Assembly: GCA_944323625.1 (NCBI GenBank) | Contig: CALUTD010000005.1 | Location: 43,722-107,721 of the forward strand | Source of the DNA: Candidatus Gastranaerophilales bacterium | GTDB lineage: Bacteria; Cyanobacteriota; Vampirovibrionia; Gastranaerophilales; Gastranaerophilaceae | DNA length: 64,000 bases | Direction: 5' to 3' | Shown here: piece by piece, positions 25,185 to 35,082 of the stretch | Position numbering within the stretch: position 1 is the first letter of the stretch | Layout: every line of letters starts with the position of its first letter | Program-made: the position numbers and the translations under genes | The notes under the pieces: generated by a model | What the model saw: only the letters and a program-made list of their open reading frames with translations | Databases searched by the model: none | What the model was told of the DNA's origin: nothing

Positions 25185-25724
25185 ATGTCTGCAAAAGTAC
25201 TGGTAATATCATCAACCCTAAGAAAAGACGGTAATTCAGAGGCTTTGGCGCTTGAATTTGCAAGAGGGGCAAAAGAAAAAGGTCATGATGTTGAATTTGT
25301 TTCTTTAATCGATAAAGATATAAAATTTTGCAAAGGCTGCCTTGCCTGCCAAAAACTTCAGCATTGCGTAATAAAAGATGATTCAAATGAAATTGTAGAA
25401 AAAATGAAAAATGCTAATGTTATAGCGTTTGCAAGTCCTATATACTATTATGAAATGTCAGGGCAGTTAAAAACACTTTTGGATAGGGCAAATCCTTTGT
25501 TCCCGTCTGATTATAAATTCAGGGATATTTATTTTCTTTCTGCCGCAGCCGATTCAGACCCAAAAGCAGCCGATATTGCAATAAACGGTATTCAAGGCTG
25601 GATTGCCTGTTTCGACAAAGTACAATTAAAGGGAAGTATTTTAGGTGCCGGTGCTCAAGATATAGGTGATATAAAAAACAATCCGGCAATGAAAAAAGCT
25701 TATGAAATGGGGCAAAATGTGTAA
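25185..25724 (+). CDS. Flavodoxin-fold NAD(P)H-dependent FMN oxidoreductase, cytoplasmic
   Basis: 179 residues. FMN-binding start VISSTLRKDGNSEAL, then CKGCLACQKLQHC, a Cys-rich loop typical of iron-sulfur flavoprotein-like reductases, and ASPIYYYEMSGQLKTLLDR. No signal peptide, unlike its relative at 31805-32461. Ribosome site AAGGAGATTAAA. It overlaps the next gene. Substrate unknown (quinone- or disulfide-type reductase by family). Confidence 0.85.
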   Translation: MSAKVLVISSTLRKDGNSEALALEFARGAKEKGHDVEFVSLIDKDIKFCKGCLACQKLQHCVIKDDSNEIVEKMKNANVIAFASPIYYYEMSGQLKTLLDRANPLFPSDYKFRDIYFLSAAADSDPKAADIAINGIQGWIACFDKVQLKGSILGAGAQDIGDIKNNPAMKKAYEMGQNV

Positions 25725-26307
25725 TAGCGGCTTAAATATTGATGATTTTTATGCTTATATGCAGGAAGGCAGGATTGTTGAGGCTGATTCACCAATGAGT
25801 GTATTATTTAATGAACTTGCTCAGGAAGCTTTAAAAATTACTGTTGAATTAAATAATAAATACCATACACCCGAAAAAGTTGTCGAAATTTTTTCCGTGT
25901 TGACGGGAAAAGAAGTTGATAAATCTTTCAGAATGTTTCCCCCGTTTTATACTGATTGCGGAAAAAATATTAATGTAGGCAAAAATGTATTTATAAATTC
26001 GGGCTGTAAGTTTCAAGATCAAGGCGGTATCTATATAGATGACGGTTGTTTAATCGGACATAATGTTGTAATAACAACTTTAAATCACGACAAAAACCCC
26101 GAAAAAAGGTATTCAATGCTTCCCAAACCTGTCAAAATAGGAAAGAATGTATGGATAGGTTCTAATGTTACAATAATACCCGGAGTAACAATAGGTGATA
26201 ATTCAATAATAGGAGCAGGCAGTGTAGTAGTAAAAAATATACCTGATAATACTATTGCTGCCTGTAATCCTTGCAAAGTCATAAAGAATATTGAAAGTGA
26301 GTTATAA
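25717..26307 (+). CDS. Sugar O-acetyltransferase (LacA/Maa/NodL type)
   Basis: 196 residues from ATG 25717 (an ATG at 25702 adds five residues; neither has a strong ribosome site). An N-terminal Maa helical segment with MQEGRIVEADSP is followed by left-handed beta-helix hexapeptides: GKNINVGKNVFIN, GCLIGHNVVITTLNHD (catalytic His), KIGKNVWIGSNVTIIPGVTIG, AGSVVVKNIPDNTIAACNP. It would acetylate a sugar or related hydroxyl with acetyl-CoA. Overlaps the upstream flavodoxin and abuts the downstream hydrolase. Confidence 0.88.
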   Translation: MCNSGLNIDDFYAYMQEGRIVEADSPMSVLFNELAQEALKITVELNNKYHTPEKVVEIFSVLTGKEVDKSFRMFPPFYTDCGKNINVGKNVFINSGCKFQDQGGIYIDDGCLIGHNVVITTLNHDKNPEKRYSMLPKPVKIGKNVWIGSNVTIIPGVTIGDNSIIGAGSVVVKNIPDNTIAACNPCKVIKNIESEL

Positions 26308-27345
26308 ATGCTTAAAAATATTTTAATTTTGTTTTTTATATTTATTTTAGTTATAGGAGGCACTAATATGAGCATTGCAAAAAGTAATGATTGGGATAAG
26401 ACATTCCCCAAGAGTGATAAAGTTGATGTAAAAAAGGTTACTTTTAAAAACAGATACGGAATAAAACTGACAGGAGATTTATATACTCCAAAAACTAAAT
26501 CAGAAGAAAAAATGGCAGCTATAGCTATATCGGGACCTTTTGGTGCAGTTAAAGAACAGGCATCGGGATTATATGCCCAAACTTTAGCGGAAAGAGGATT
26601 TATAACTCTTGCATTTGATCCCTCATATACAGGCGAAAGCTCGGGGGAACCGAGAAATGTTGCTTCCCCCGATATAAATACGGAGGATTTTAGTGCTGCA
26701 GTTGATTTCTTAAGTGTTCAAAAAGATGTTAATCCTGAAAAAATAGGTATTTTGGGTATATGCGGTTTTGGCGGTTTCGGCTTAAATGCAGCTGCAATGG
26801 ATACAAGAATTAAAGCAGCAGTAACATCAACAATGTATGATATGACAAGAGTAAGCGCAAACGGATATTTTGATTCTTTAGATGAAGCCGGACGATATGC
26901 TTTAAAAGAATCATTAAATAAGCAAAGAACAGAAGATTATAAAAATGGTTCGTATGCAAAAGCCCCCGGCTTGCCTGAAAAACTTACAGGTGAAGAACCT
27001 CAGTTCGTTAAAGATTATTATGGCTACTATAAAACACCGAGAGGATTCCATAAACGTTCAATTAACTCAAACGGCAACTGGAATACAACCTCTTCTCTTT
27101 CTTTGATAAATATGCCTATTTTGGCATACAGCGGCGAAATTAAAAATGCCGTACTTGTGATACATGGTGAAAAAGCGCATAGCAGATACTTCTCTGAAGA
27201 TGCATATAAAAAATTAAAAGGCGAAAATAAAGAACTTTTAATAGTTGAAGGTGCTAATCATGTTGATTTATATGATAATCTTGAAAAAATCCCGTTTGAC
27301 AAAATTGAACAATTCTTTACAAAATATTTAAAGGAGGCTGAATAA
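26308..27345 (+). CDS. Exported alpha/beta hydrolase, Cys-nucleophile dienelactone-hydrolase-like
   Basis: 345 residues. Residues 1-25 form a hydrophobic export signal (ILILFFIFILVI). The hydrolase domain has FDPSYTGESSG and the nucleophile elbow GICGFGG, with Cys instead of Ser, then a C-terminal EGANHVDLYD bearing the catalytic His. TSTMYDM after the elbow is typical of a family of uncharacterised hydrolases. Codon 21 is an internal ATG (26368) preceded by TAGGAGG at a good distance, so a shorter cytoplasmic form could be made. The start abuts the upstream stop; its stop overlaps the next ATG. Confidence 0.85.
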   Translation: MLKNILILFFIFILVIGGTNMSIAKSNDWDKTFPKSDKVDVKKVTFKNRYGIKLTGDLYTPKTKSEEKMAAIAISGPFGAVKEQASGLYAQTLAERGFITLAFDPSYTGESSGEPRNVASPDINTEDFSAAVDFLSVQKDVNPEKIGILGICGFGGFGLNAAAMDTRIKAAVTSTMYDMTRVSANGYFDSLDEAGRYALKESLNKQRTEDYKNGSYAKAPGLPEKLTGEEPQFVKDYYGYYKTPRGFHKRSINSNGNWNTTSSLSLINMPILAYSGEIKNAVLVIHGEKAHSRYFSEDAYKKLKGENKELLIVEGANHVDLYDNLEKIPFDKIEQFFTKYLKEAE

Positions 27346-27800
27346 TGAGAAAAATAATTACTTTATTATTTGTATTAGTTTTAACCGGAGGTAATATAAC
27401 TATGGCTCATTAATTGGAACAACCCTTTGCAAAGGGAGAACTTAATCCTTTTGGTAAATTTTTTACCGGAACAACACATCTCCAAAGACTTGTTGAAAAA
27501 GATGATATTTGGAACTCTTCAATAGCAAATGTGACATTTGATGCCGGAGCAAGAACAAACTGGCATAAACACTCGGGCGGTCAAATTCTTTTAGTAACTG
27601 CGGGCGAAGGCAGATATTGTGAACGAGGTAAAGAAATTCAACATCTAAAAAAAGGTGATGTAGTAAAAATTCCGCCCGAAGTTGAACACTGGCATGGTGC
27701 TGCCCCTGACAGTGAGTTTGCGCATATTTCAATAGAACCGAATATTCCAAATAATCAGACAACCTGGCTTGAACCTGTTACGGACAAAGAATATAAATAA
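27345..27800 (+). pseudogene. Cupin-domain protein with signal peptide, interrupted by in-frame TAA
   Basis: ATG 27345 opens a signal peptide (MRKIITLLFVLVLTGG), then GGAGG and a second ATG (27402) read MAH followed by TAA at 27411-27413. The same frame continues as a complete cupin: HKHSGGQILLVTAGEG (His metal ligands), GDVVKIPPEVEHWHGA. So a single nonsense codon, perhaps a former Tyr codon, separates start sites from the domain. A TTG at 27414 could start a 128-residue cupin but has no ribosome site at the right distance. Either a recent pseudogene, a sequencing error or TTG-initiated. Cupins of this type travel with CMD and flavodoxin genes as here. Confidence 0.75.
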
Positions 27801-27811
27801 AAAGGAGTTGT

Positions 27812-28657
27812 ATGTTTAAGAAACTATTTACACTGCTTTTATTATTAATTTTGGCTCAAAATATTGTATTAGCAAAAGCAGTACAAAATGAGGATAAAAA
27901 AATGACAAGAACTGATATATGTAAAGAAAATTACAGGACTCTTTTTAAGGGTGAGGCACTACCTAAAGAAGGTACTGATACCGAAATGATGGCAATATTG
28001 CAAAAATACATTTTTGGAGAAGTATTTATTGTAGGAGAGCTTGATATTAAAACAAGGGAAATGATTACGGTAACTTCACTTGCTGTTCAACAGACTCTGC
28101 CTCAATTAAAGGTTCACTTAAACGGTGCATTAAATGCAGGTGCAACTCCAATTGAATTAAGAGAAGCAATATACCAGCTTGCTCCGTTTATAGGATTTCC
28201 CAAAACTTTAAATGCAATAACTGTAATGAATGAGGTATTTAAAGAAAGAGGTATTTCTTTGCCTCTAAAATCTACCGAAACGGTTAAGGAAGAAGAAAGA
28301 TATCAAAGAGGTTTTGAAATACAAAATCCTTTGTATGGTGATGAGATTGAAAAAGCACTCGAAGGACTTCCTGAAGATATGGGCGCCGATGTTTCAAGAT
28401 TCCTTACGGAAGTATGTTTCGGTGACTTTTATACAAGAGAAGGTCTTGATATAAAAACAAGAGAATTGTTGTTTATATCTGCTCTTGTTACGACAGGAAA
28501 TACTGTTACATTAAAAAGTCATATAAAGGGCAATTTAAAAGCAGGTAATTCTAAAGAAACTGTAGCTGCAGCCATTGTACAATGTCTGCCTTATGTAGGA
28601 TTCCCTAATACAATTGCGGCTTTAAAAACACTCAAAGAAGTATTAAGTGAACAATAA
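27812..28657 (+). CDS. Exported carboxymuconolactone decarboxylase-family protein, two CMD domains
   Basis: 281 residues: signal peptide (LFTLLLLLILAQNIVLAKA), then two CMD/AhpD-fold units, FGEVF...LDIKTREMITVTSL...HLNGALNAGAT (about 65-145) and FGDFY...LDIKTRELLFISAL...HIKGNLKAGN (about 205-275). The redox CxxC of AhpD is absent; each unit keeps the H-x-x-x-A/N-L-x-A-G segment. Function in this subgroup is unproven, possibly a lyase or peroxidase-related reaction. Codon 31 is an internal ATG (27902) preceded by GAGGATAAAAAA. Own ribosome site AAAGGAG before ATG 27812. Confidence 0.87.
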   Translation: MFKKLFTLLLLLILAQNIVLAKAVQNEDKKMTRTDICKENYRTLFKGEALPKEGTDTEMMAILQKYIFGEVFIVGELDIKTREMITVTSLAVQQTLPQLKVHLNGALNAGATPIELREAIYQLAPFIGFPKTLNAITVMNEVFKERGISLPLKSTETVKEEERYQRGFEIQNPLYGDEIEKALEGLPEDMGADVSRFLTEVCFGDFYTREGLDIKTRELLFISALVTTGNTVTLKSHIKGNLKAGNSKETVAAAIVQCLPYVGFPNTIAALKTLKEVLSEQ

Positions 28658-28671
28658 ACGAGGTTAATAAA

Positions 28672-29235
28672 ATGAAAAAATATATTTTGTTTGTAGTATT
28701 AATTATTGCTGTTTTATTAACGGGTTACATTGTTTATGCAAATAATTCACATAAGGAGATAACAAATATGGAAGGCAAAAAAGTTCTTATTGCTTATTAT
28801 TCGTATTCGGGTAATACAAAAGCTGCAGCGCAAAAGATTCAAAATATAACAGGCGGCGATTTGTTTGAAATAAAACCAAAAAAAGAATATTCAAAAGATT
28901 ATAATACTGTAGTAGATCAGGCGCAGCAGGAAAAACAAAATGATGTAAGACCCGAACTTGTTGAGAATATTGATGTGTCAGGCTATGATGTAATATTTAT
29001 CGGAACTCCGGTATGGTGGTATACAATGACACCTCCGGTAAAAACATTTATAACTTCAAATAATTTTGAAGGAAAAATTATAGCACCATTTTGTACACAC
29101 GGTGGCGGCGGAGAGTCATCCACATATACGGATATTAAAAAGCTTGCTCCCGGTGCTGATGTGAAAGAGGGATATACATCTTATGAAAATTCGGCTTTAG
29201 TTTCGGATATAAAAAAATGGATTAGTAAAATTTAA
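28672..29235 (+). CDS. Flavodoxin with N-terminal membrane/export signal
   Basis: 187 residues. Residues 5-23 are a hydrophobic helix (ILFVVLIIAVLLTGYIVYA). The rest is a flavodoxin: YYSYSGNTKAAAQ binds the FMN phosphate, and GTPVWWYTMTPPVKTF and CTHGGGGESSTY flank the isoalloxazine. Codon 33 is an internal ATG (28768) preceded by AAGGAGATAACAAAT, an excellent start for the classical cytoplasmic flavodoxin. Last intact gene of the 24.3-29.2 kb operon; GC-rich repeat DNA follows. Confidence 0.88.
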   Translation: MKKYILFVVLIIAVLLTGYIVYANNSHKEITNMEGKKVLIAYYSYSGNTKAAAQKIQNITGGDLFEIKPKKEYSKDYNTVVDQAQQEKQNDVRPELVENIDVSGYDVIFIGTPVWWYTMTPPVKTFITSNNFEGKIIAPFCTHGGGGESSTYTDIKKLAPGADVKEGYTSYENSALVSDIKKWISKI

Positions 29236-29239
29236 AATG

Positions 29240-29572
29240 TTCTAGCAAAAAGTTACGATAGCGGATTTGCGCCCGCAGCGGCGGATTTCTAGTTTAGCTC
29301 AACTTTATTTAACAAAGATTGACCTATTTTTAAGCAAAGCGGAATGCCGAAGAGGCGAAAGGCAGGCGGAGCGTTTTTGCGTAGGGCGCCGGCAAAGCCG
29401 GTTTCTAAATTTGCTCAACTTATCTTAATTTTGTGTGCTGCATAGCCGCCCAGCCCGAATATGAGAGGACAAAAGTTTGCGGCAGCGATAGCGAAGCAAA
29501 CACTTGTCCGAGAGGAAGCAAAAACAAGACAGCAGCAAAAAATGAGGAAGGGCAGCCTACCGCTTTAAATAG
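29240..29572. repeat. GC-rich repeat/junk block replacing the 5' half of an aldo/keto reductase
   Basis: High-GC DNA with short diverged duplications: CGGATTTCTAGTTTAGCTCAAC (about 29283-29304) and CGGTTTCTAAATTTGCTCAAC (about 29399-29419), plus GGCGCCGGC-type palindromes and a segment resembling the AAGCGGA...GGCAGG unit of 22447. No credible gene. Confidence 0.7.
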
Positions 29573-30259
<687 letters not shown>

Positions 30260-30298
30260 AAATATTATATGCGCGGGCAAACCCTTAAATTCGTTTTT

Positions 30299-30745
30299 TT
30301 ATAAATCTTTTTTAAGATAAATCATATCTGTCAGTAGTTTTCCGTTTTCAATTATCGGATGTGAATAATTATCTGTAAAAAAATTTTTTATTATATGTGT
30401 TTCAGTAAAGCCGCGTTTTTTATAGAAATTAAGTGTTTTTTCATTTTCTCCTGTTCCGAGTATTAATTTTTTATACTTTGTTTTATATTTATTGCATATA
30501 AAATCAAGTAACTTTGAAGCATACCCTTTGTTTTGATATTCGGGATAAGTTGCAATATTTTTGATTTCAACGGTTTCAGAATTTATCTTTTCAACAGCAC
30601 ATATAGAGATTAACATATCATTATCATACAAAATAAAAATCTCTGACTGTTCAATATACTTACTAACCATTGATTCATCTTCGTCACCGATTAATAATAT
30701 ATCCATGTAATCGGATTTGTTTGAAGTTACTTCATAAATTTTCAT
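30299..30745 (-). CDS. GNAT-family N-acetyltransferase
   Basis: 148 residues. Acetyl-CoA binding motif A is EYQNKGYASKLLDFI near 73-87, preceded by IKNIATYP and followed by LILGTGEN and FYKKRGF (motif B). Substrate unknown. Cytoplasmic. Convergent with the upstream pseudogene and divergent from the FGE-like gene. Confidence 0.85.
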   Translation of the reverse strand: MKIYEVTSNKSDYMDILLIGDEDESMVSKYIEQSEIFILYDNDMLISICAVEKINSETVEIKNIATYPEYQNKGYASKLLDFICNKYKTKYKKLILGTGENEKTLNFYKKRGFTETHIIKNFFTDNYSHPIIENGKLLTDMIYLKKDL

Positions 30746-30809
30746 TTATAATCCTATATATTTTATTAATGTAAACATGATAATATATAACAAGAAAGTA
30801 TAAAAATCT

Positions 30810-31705
30810 ATGAAAAAAATTTTTTTTGTTATTGTCATTCGCTGTTTTTAGTATTTTAATTGAAAGAGTTAGTGTTTTTGCACTGGATTTAACTGATTTT
30901 GTGCAAATACCTGCTAATTTAAAAAACAATGAGTTTTATATCGGGAAATATCCTGTTACGAATGCTCAATATAAAATATTTACTGACAGTACAAAAATAA
31001 AGATGCCAAAATATTGGAAAAACGGAATTTATCCCACTGGAAAAGAAAATCACCCTGTTGTTTTTATTTCATATAATAATGCGCTTTCTTATTGTAAATG
31101 GTTAGAACAAAATTATCCTGAGTATACATTCAGACTTCCTACTGTAGAAGAATGGGAATATGCGGCTTCGGGCGAAAAAAAATTATATGTACCCATGGGG
31201 AAATCAAGTCGATGATAATAAATTTAATTATAATAAACTTGTTGCTTCCGTGTATTTAAAACAAAACCCTATTGTAACATATAATAATCCAAAATCCGTA
31301 AGTTACGGACAAAGTATGCCGTTAAGCCGGGTGATATCAATAAAACCAAACGGACAAGTATCGGGATGGATTAATCATAAGAATTACACAGGATTTGTTT
31401 ATACCAATTTATTTCAAAAAATAATGGATAACGGTGGATATACTACACCTGTAAATAAGTATCCCGAAGGTAAAAGCTTTTTTGGTGTATATGATATGTC
31501 AGGAAATGTTTGGGAATGGACAAGTACACAAATTACAGCAAAAAACGGGGCGGAAAAAGGACAAAAAGTTTATGCAATAAAAGGCGGTTCCTGGTATGCA
31601 AATCCTTCATCCTGTAAAATAACCATGCAAGGAGAAGGGAGAAAACCTAATATGGGCTATAATACAGTTGGATTTAGAGTTATAGCTATAAAGAATGTTA
31701 ATTAA
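30810..31705 (+). pseudogene. Exported FGE/SUMF1-like protein with two homopolymer frameshifts
   Basis: From ATG 30810 the frame reads MKKIFFVIVI and stops; dropping one T from the T8 run (30820-30827) joins it to a signal peptide, LLSFAVFSI...SVFA, and the domain FYIGKYPVTNAQYKIF...RLPTVEEWEYAASGE. At the A8 run (31175-31182) the frame shifts again; dropping one A gives YMYPWGNQ and continues to GVYDMSGNVWEWTS, IKGGSWYANPSSC and YNTVGFRVI. These are the FGE-sulfatase fold motifs in order. So one gene with two +1 slips in homopolymers: decay, phase variation or sequencing error. Many such proteins are not sulfatase activators. Confidence 0.8.
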
Positions 31706-31804
31706 TGCTTATTCCTTTATGCTAAATAAAAAAACTATTCCTAAATTGAATACAGACAAAATTCCGCCTTCAAATTCGATTTTTAACTTTTATCGATATT
31801 ATAT

Positions 31805-32461
31805 TTATATGTTCTTTCCCAGTTCATAAGCCTGCTGAAGATATGGTGTATTATTTACGGAGCCTTCAGTCCATACACCGGATGCTATTATTTTTCCTGC
31901 ATTAGACCAGCCGAGATAATTTAGTAAAGTATCGTAATGATTAATTATCGGTTGGGCCTCTTTTGCCGCCGTATCGGCATAAGTCATTATAAGAACCGCT
32001 TTTTTAGGCTTATGAATTTGTCCGTTAATTGCATAAAATCTGTCTATTACAGCTTTTAATTGTGCAGATATGCCAAAATAGTACATAGGTGTTACAAAAA
32101 CAACCGCATCAGAATCAATAATGTTGTTTCTTACAAATTCAAAATCGTCTTTAAATATACATTCACCGTTCATTCCGCATTTATTACAGGCAATACAAGG
32201 ATGAACATTTTTAAATGCGGAATCAAATCTGACTACAGTATGACCTGCTTCTTTTGCACCTTCTATAAATTTGTCAGCCAATGTATTTGAATTCCCGTTT
32301 CTTCTTGGACTTCCTGTAATAACAAGTATTTTCATTTTTTTATCTCCTTTTTGTATTTTTTGATTTACTACGTTGTTATTTGTAATATTGGCTGCAGCGC
32401 CTATAACAAAAGCTCCTGCCGCTGTTAAAACTATATTTTTTACAAATTTTCGTCTGTCCAT
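31805..32461 (-). CDS. Tat-exported flavodoxin-fold NAD(P)H-dependent oxidoreductase
   Basis: 218 residues. MDRRKFVKNIVLTAAGAF is a twin-arginine signal (RRKFVK), suited to export of a folded FMN protein. The enzyme domain has VITGSPRRNGNSNTLA, CIACNKCGMNGEC and VTPMYYFGISAQLKAVIDR, a close match in layout to the cytoplasmic gene at 25185. Codon 43 is an internal ATG (32335) preceded by AAAGGAGATAAAAAA, the apparent start of an ancestral cytoplasmic form. Single gene, minus strand. Confidence 0.88.
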   Translation of the reverse strand: MDRRKFVKNIVLTAAGAFVIGAAANITNNNVVNQKIQKGDKKMKILVITGSPRRNGNSNTLADKFIEGAKEAGHTVVRFDSAFKNVHPCIACNKCGMNGECIFKDDFEFVRNNIIDSDAVVFVTPMYYFGISAQLKAVIDRFYAINGQIHKPKKAVLIMTYADTAAKEAQPIINHYDTLLNYLGWSNAGKIIASGVWTEGSVNNTPYLQQAYELGKNI

Positions 32462-32510
32462 TTTGAGAACACCTCCATATTCTATTCTAATACATTAGAG
32501 CCGCTATTAG

Positions 32511-34052
32511 TCAAGCCTTCTTTGAATCAACATTCAAATATAATGCTAGCGGAATTAATATAAATGCAATTAATGCAAATATTGCAAAAACATCAACGTA
32601 AGCCATTAATCTTGATTGAGACAGTAATGATTTGTACATATACATATTTGTTTTTACTGTAGCAAAAGCACTTGATGAATCCGTCATAAATGTGCTCATT
32701 AATGATGAAAATTTTTGTTGAAATATTATATTAAAATCCGATAAGTTTTTAACCAAATAAACCTGATGTATTTGTGCATGTCTTGCAACCAAAGTTGATG
32801 CAACTGAAGCAACTATTGCTGTAATTGCACTTTTACAAAGATTATGCAGGCTTGCACCGTTTGCAAGTTCAGACTTTGGTAAAGTTCCGAGTACAAGCGC
32901 CGATATAGGTATAAATACCAGTATTACACCTACTCCCATAAGTATTTGCGGAATTGCAACATATATGAATGAAATTGACAAATTAATATTAATAAAAAAT
33001 AGAGTAGAAATTCCCAAAAATAAAAATCCTAATGCAATAAGAATTCTGTTGTCAAAAACTTTCATAAGAGAGTTAATAAATATCATCATAAGAATACATG
33101 AAACAATTCTAGGCGCAAGTACATATCCGCTTAATATTGCAGTATATCCCATCATATTCTGTAAAAATTGAGGTAAAAGAACTATTGTTGAAAATACAAG
33201 CATATTAACCGAAGAACTTAAAATTGTGCCTATAAAAAAGTTTTTGTCTTTAAATAATCTTAAATTAATTAAAGGACTTTTGCATTCAAGCTCCCAAACA
33301 ATAAAAAATGCCAGTGCACATGCGGAAAATCCTGCCAGCCATGATATCCATGCGCAGTCAAACCAGTTGTACTGCTGTCCTTTATCAAGGACTACCTGCA
33401 TTGATAATAACCAAAGAACAAGTGCTATCATGCCGGGGAAGTCCGTTTTGTCAATTTTTTTTCTTGTTTCCTGATCTTCAATATTTGCGTGTATTAAAGA
33501 AATAGATAATATGCCTACGGGTATATTTACTAAATAAATCCATTGCCAGTCTGCATTATCTACAATAAAACCTCCGAAAGTCGGGCCTAAAATGGCGAAT
33601 ACCATTACTGCTAGTCCGTATAAACTCATTGCTATACCTTTTTTGTCAGGAGGAAAAGCCGCAAGAAGAATAGCTTGTGAAATCGGAGTCATGGGACCTC
33701 CTCCGATGCCTTGTATTAAACGGCCCAAAACCATGATATTAAGATTTGGCGCAATTGCGCATATTAAAGAACCTATTGTAAATATTGTTATAAAAACTTT
33801 CAATAGCATACTTCTTCCCATAAGATTCTCAAGCCAGCCGGACATCAAAATTAAGCAGGCATTTGCAATCATATATGAGGTTATAATCCAGTTTGCTTCA
33901 TCAACAGTTGACCCGAAATATCCTGAAATATGTGGTATTGCAACGTTAGTTGCCGAAGTCGCAAGACAGGCAAAAGAAGTCGGCAGCAGTATTGATAGGG
34001 CAATGAGCCAGAGTGGAGAATGTTTATGATGAATAACTGCCGCCGCTTCCAT
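32511..34052 (-). CDS. emrB: MFS multidrug exporter, DHA2/EmrB-QacA family
   Basis: 513 residues with about 14 hydrophobic helices. Motifs: ATNVAIPHISGYF (motif D1 region), WIITSYMIANAC, GRLIQGIGGG (motif B/C) and GPTFGGFIVDNADWQWIYLVNIPVG (motif C and loop). Proton-driven export in the inner membrane. It follows emrA by three bases, so MarR-EmrA-EmrB form one operon, working with the divergent TolC-like channel. Confidence 0.9.
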   Translation of the reverse strand: MEAAAVIHHKHSPLWLIALSILLPTSFACLATSATNVAIPHISGYFGSTVDEANWIITSYMIANACLILMSGWLENLMGRSMLLKVFITIFTIGSLICAIAPNLNIMVLGRLIQGIGGGPMTPISQAILLAAFPPDKKGIAMSLYGLAVMVFAILGPTFGGFIVDNADWQWIYLVNIPVGILSISLIHANIEDQETRKKIDKTDFPGMIALVLWLLSMQVVLDKGQQYNWFDCAWISWLAGFSACALAFFIVWELECKSPLINLRLFKDKNFFIGTILSSSVNMLVFSTIVLLPQFLQNMMGYTAILSGYVLAPRIVSCILMMIFINSLMKVFDNRILIALGFLFLGISTLFFININLSISFIYVAIPQILMGVGVILVFIPISALVLGTLPKSELANGASLHNLCKSAITAIVASVASTLVARHAQIHQVYLVKNLSDFNIIFQQKFSSLMSTFMTDSSSAFATVKTNMYMYKSLLSQSRLMAYVDVFAIFALIAFILIPLALYLNVDSKKA

Positions 34053-34055
34053 GCT

Positions 34056-35069
34056 TTATTTTACCTTTACTTCAGGAACTACTGACATCCCGGGTACTAT
34101 GTTGTAATTTGATATATCTTCTTTAAATATAATTTTAACGGGAACTCTTTGTACTATTTTTACATAGCTTCCCACTGCATTTTCAGGCGGAAATAAACTT
34201 TGCCTTGATCCGGTTGAACGCTGTATACTGTCAACTTCTCCTTCAAATTTTTTACCGCCGTATGTATCTATTTTAATCTTAACAGGCTGTCCTTTTTTCA
34301 TATCCGCAATTTGAGTTTCTTTAAAATTCGCGACAACCCACATTTTTTCGGGAACTATTGCAAATAAAGGCTGTGCAACTTGAACGTAATTTCCTTCTTC
34401 AACCGTTCTGTTTGTTACAAGTCCGTTTTCAGGTGCATAAATTTTGGTATATGAAAGATTCAGTTCATCTTGCTCTACTTCAGCTTCAAGTCTTTTTATT
34501 GAAGCTTGAATTTCATTGAATCTTGCTTCAGCAGAGTTGCTGTTTGCCTGAGCGGATGTTAATTTATTAAGACTTGAGTCATAATCTTGTTTTGATGAAA
34601 TACCCTTTTCATACATTTTAGAATATCGTTCATATTCCGCCTTTGCAAAATCCAAATCGGAATAACATTTCGTCACCTGATTTTGTGTATTTATAAGTGC
34701 CGCTTTTGCTTCTTCCAATTTTGCCTTGGTTTCTTTTAGTTTTGCAATATAGTCATTAGGATCAATTTCAAGAAGTAAATCTCCTTTTTTTACGTCCTGA
34801 TTATCTTCTATATTTAAATGTAAAACAGGACCTGCAACTCTCGGCGCAATTCTGATTACATGTCCTTCCACAAAAGCATCATCAGTAGATTTATAATATA
34901 TTGTATGTATTGAATAACATATACCGCAGATTAAAAATATTATCGCAGTAATACTCGGAACAAGAACTCTTTTCTTTTTGTATTCCGGGCGATGGTCTTC
35001 ATTATCATTATATTCGGCTTTTATATCTTCCTTTTTTGTTTCTTCCTTATTCGGCTTTTTTTCTTCCAT
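34056..35069 (-). CDS. emrA: HlyD/EmrA-family periplasmic adaptor
   Basis: 337 residues: charged cytoplasmic N-terminus, one membrane helix (VPSITAIIFLICGICYSIH), split lipoyl domain (FVEGHVIRIAPRVAGPVL and YAPENGLVTNRTVEEGNYV) around an alpha-helical hairpin (about 100-200), and a beta-barrel domain. It connects EmrB to an outer-membrane channel. Located between the MarR gene (13 bases) and emrB. Confidence 0.9.
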   Translation of the reverse strand: MEEKKPNKEETKKEDIKAEYNDNEDHRPEYKKKRVLVPSITAIIFLICGICYSIHTIYYKSTDDAFVEGHVIRIAPRVAGPVLHLNIEDNQDVKKGDLLLEIDPNDYIAKLKETKAKLEEAKAALINTQNQVTKCYSDLDFAKAEYERYSKMYEKGISSKQDYDSSLNKLTSAQANSNSAEARFNEIQASIKRLEAEVEQDELNLSYTKIYAPENGLVTNRTVEEGNYVQVAQPLFAIVPEKMWVVANFKETQIADMKKGQPVKIKIDTYGGKKFEGEVDSIQRSTGSRQSLFPPENAVGSYVKIVQRVPVKIIFKEDISNYNIVPGMSVVPEVKVK

Positions 35070-35082
35070 TATAAATTTCCTT

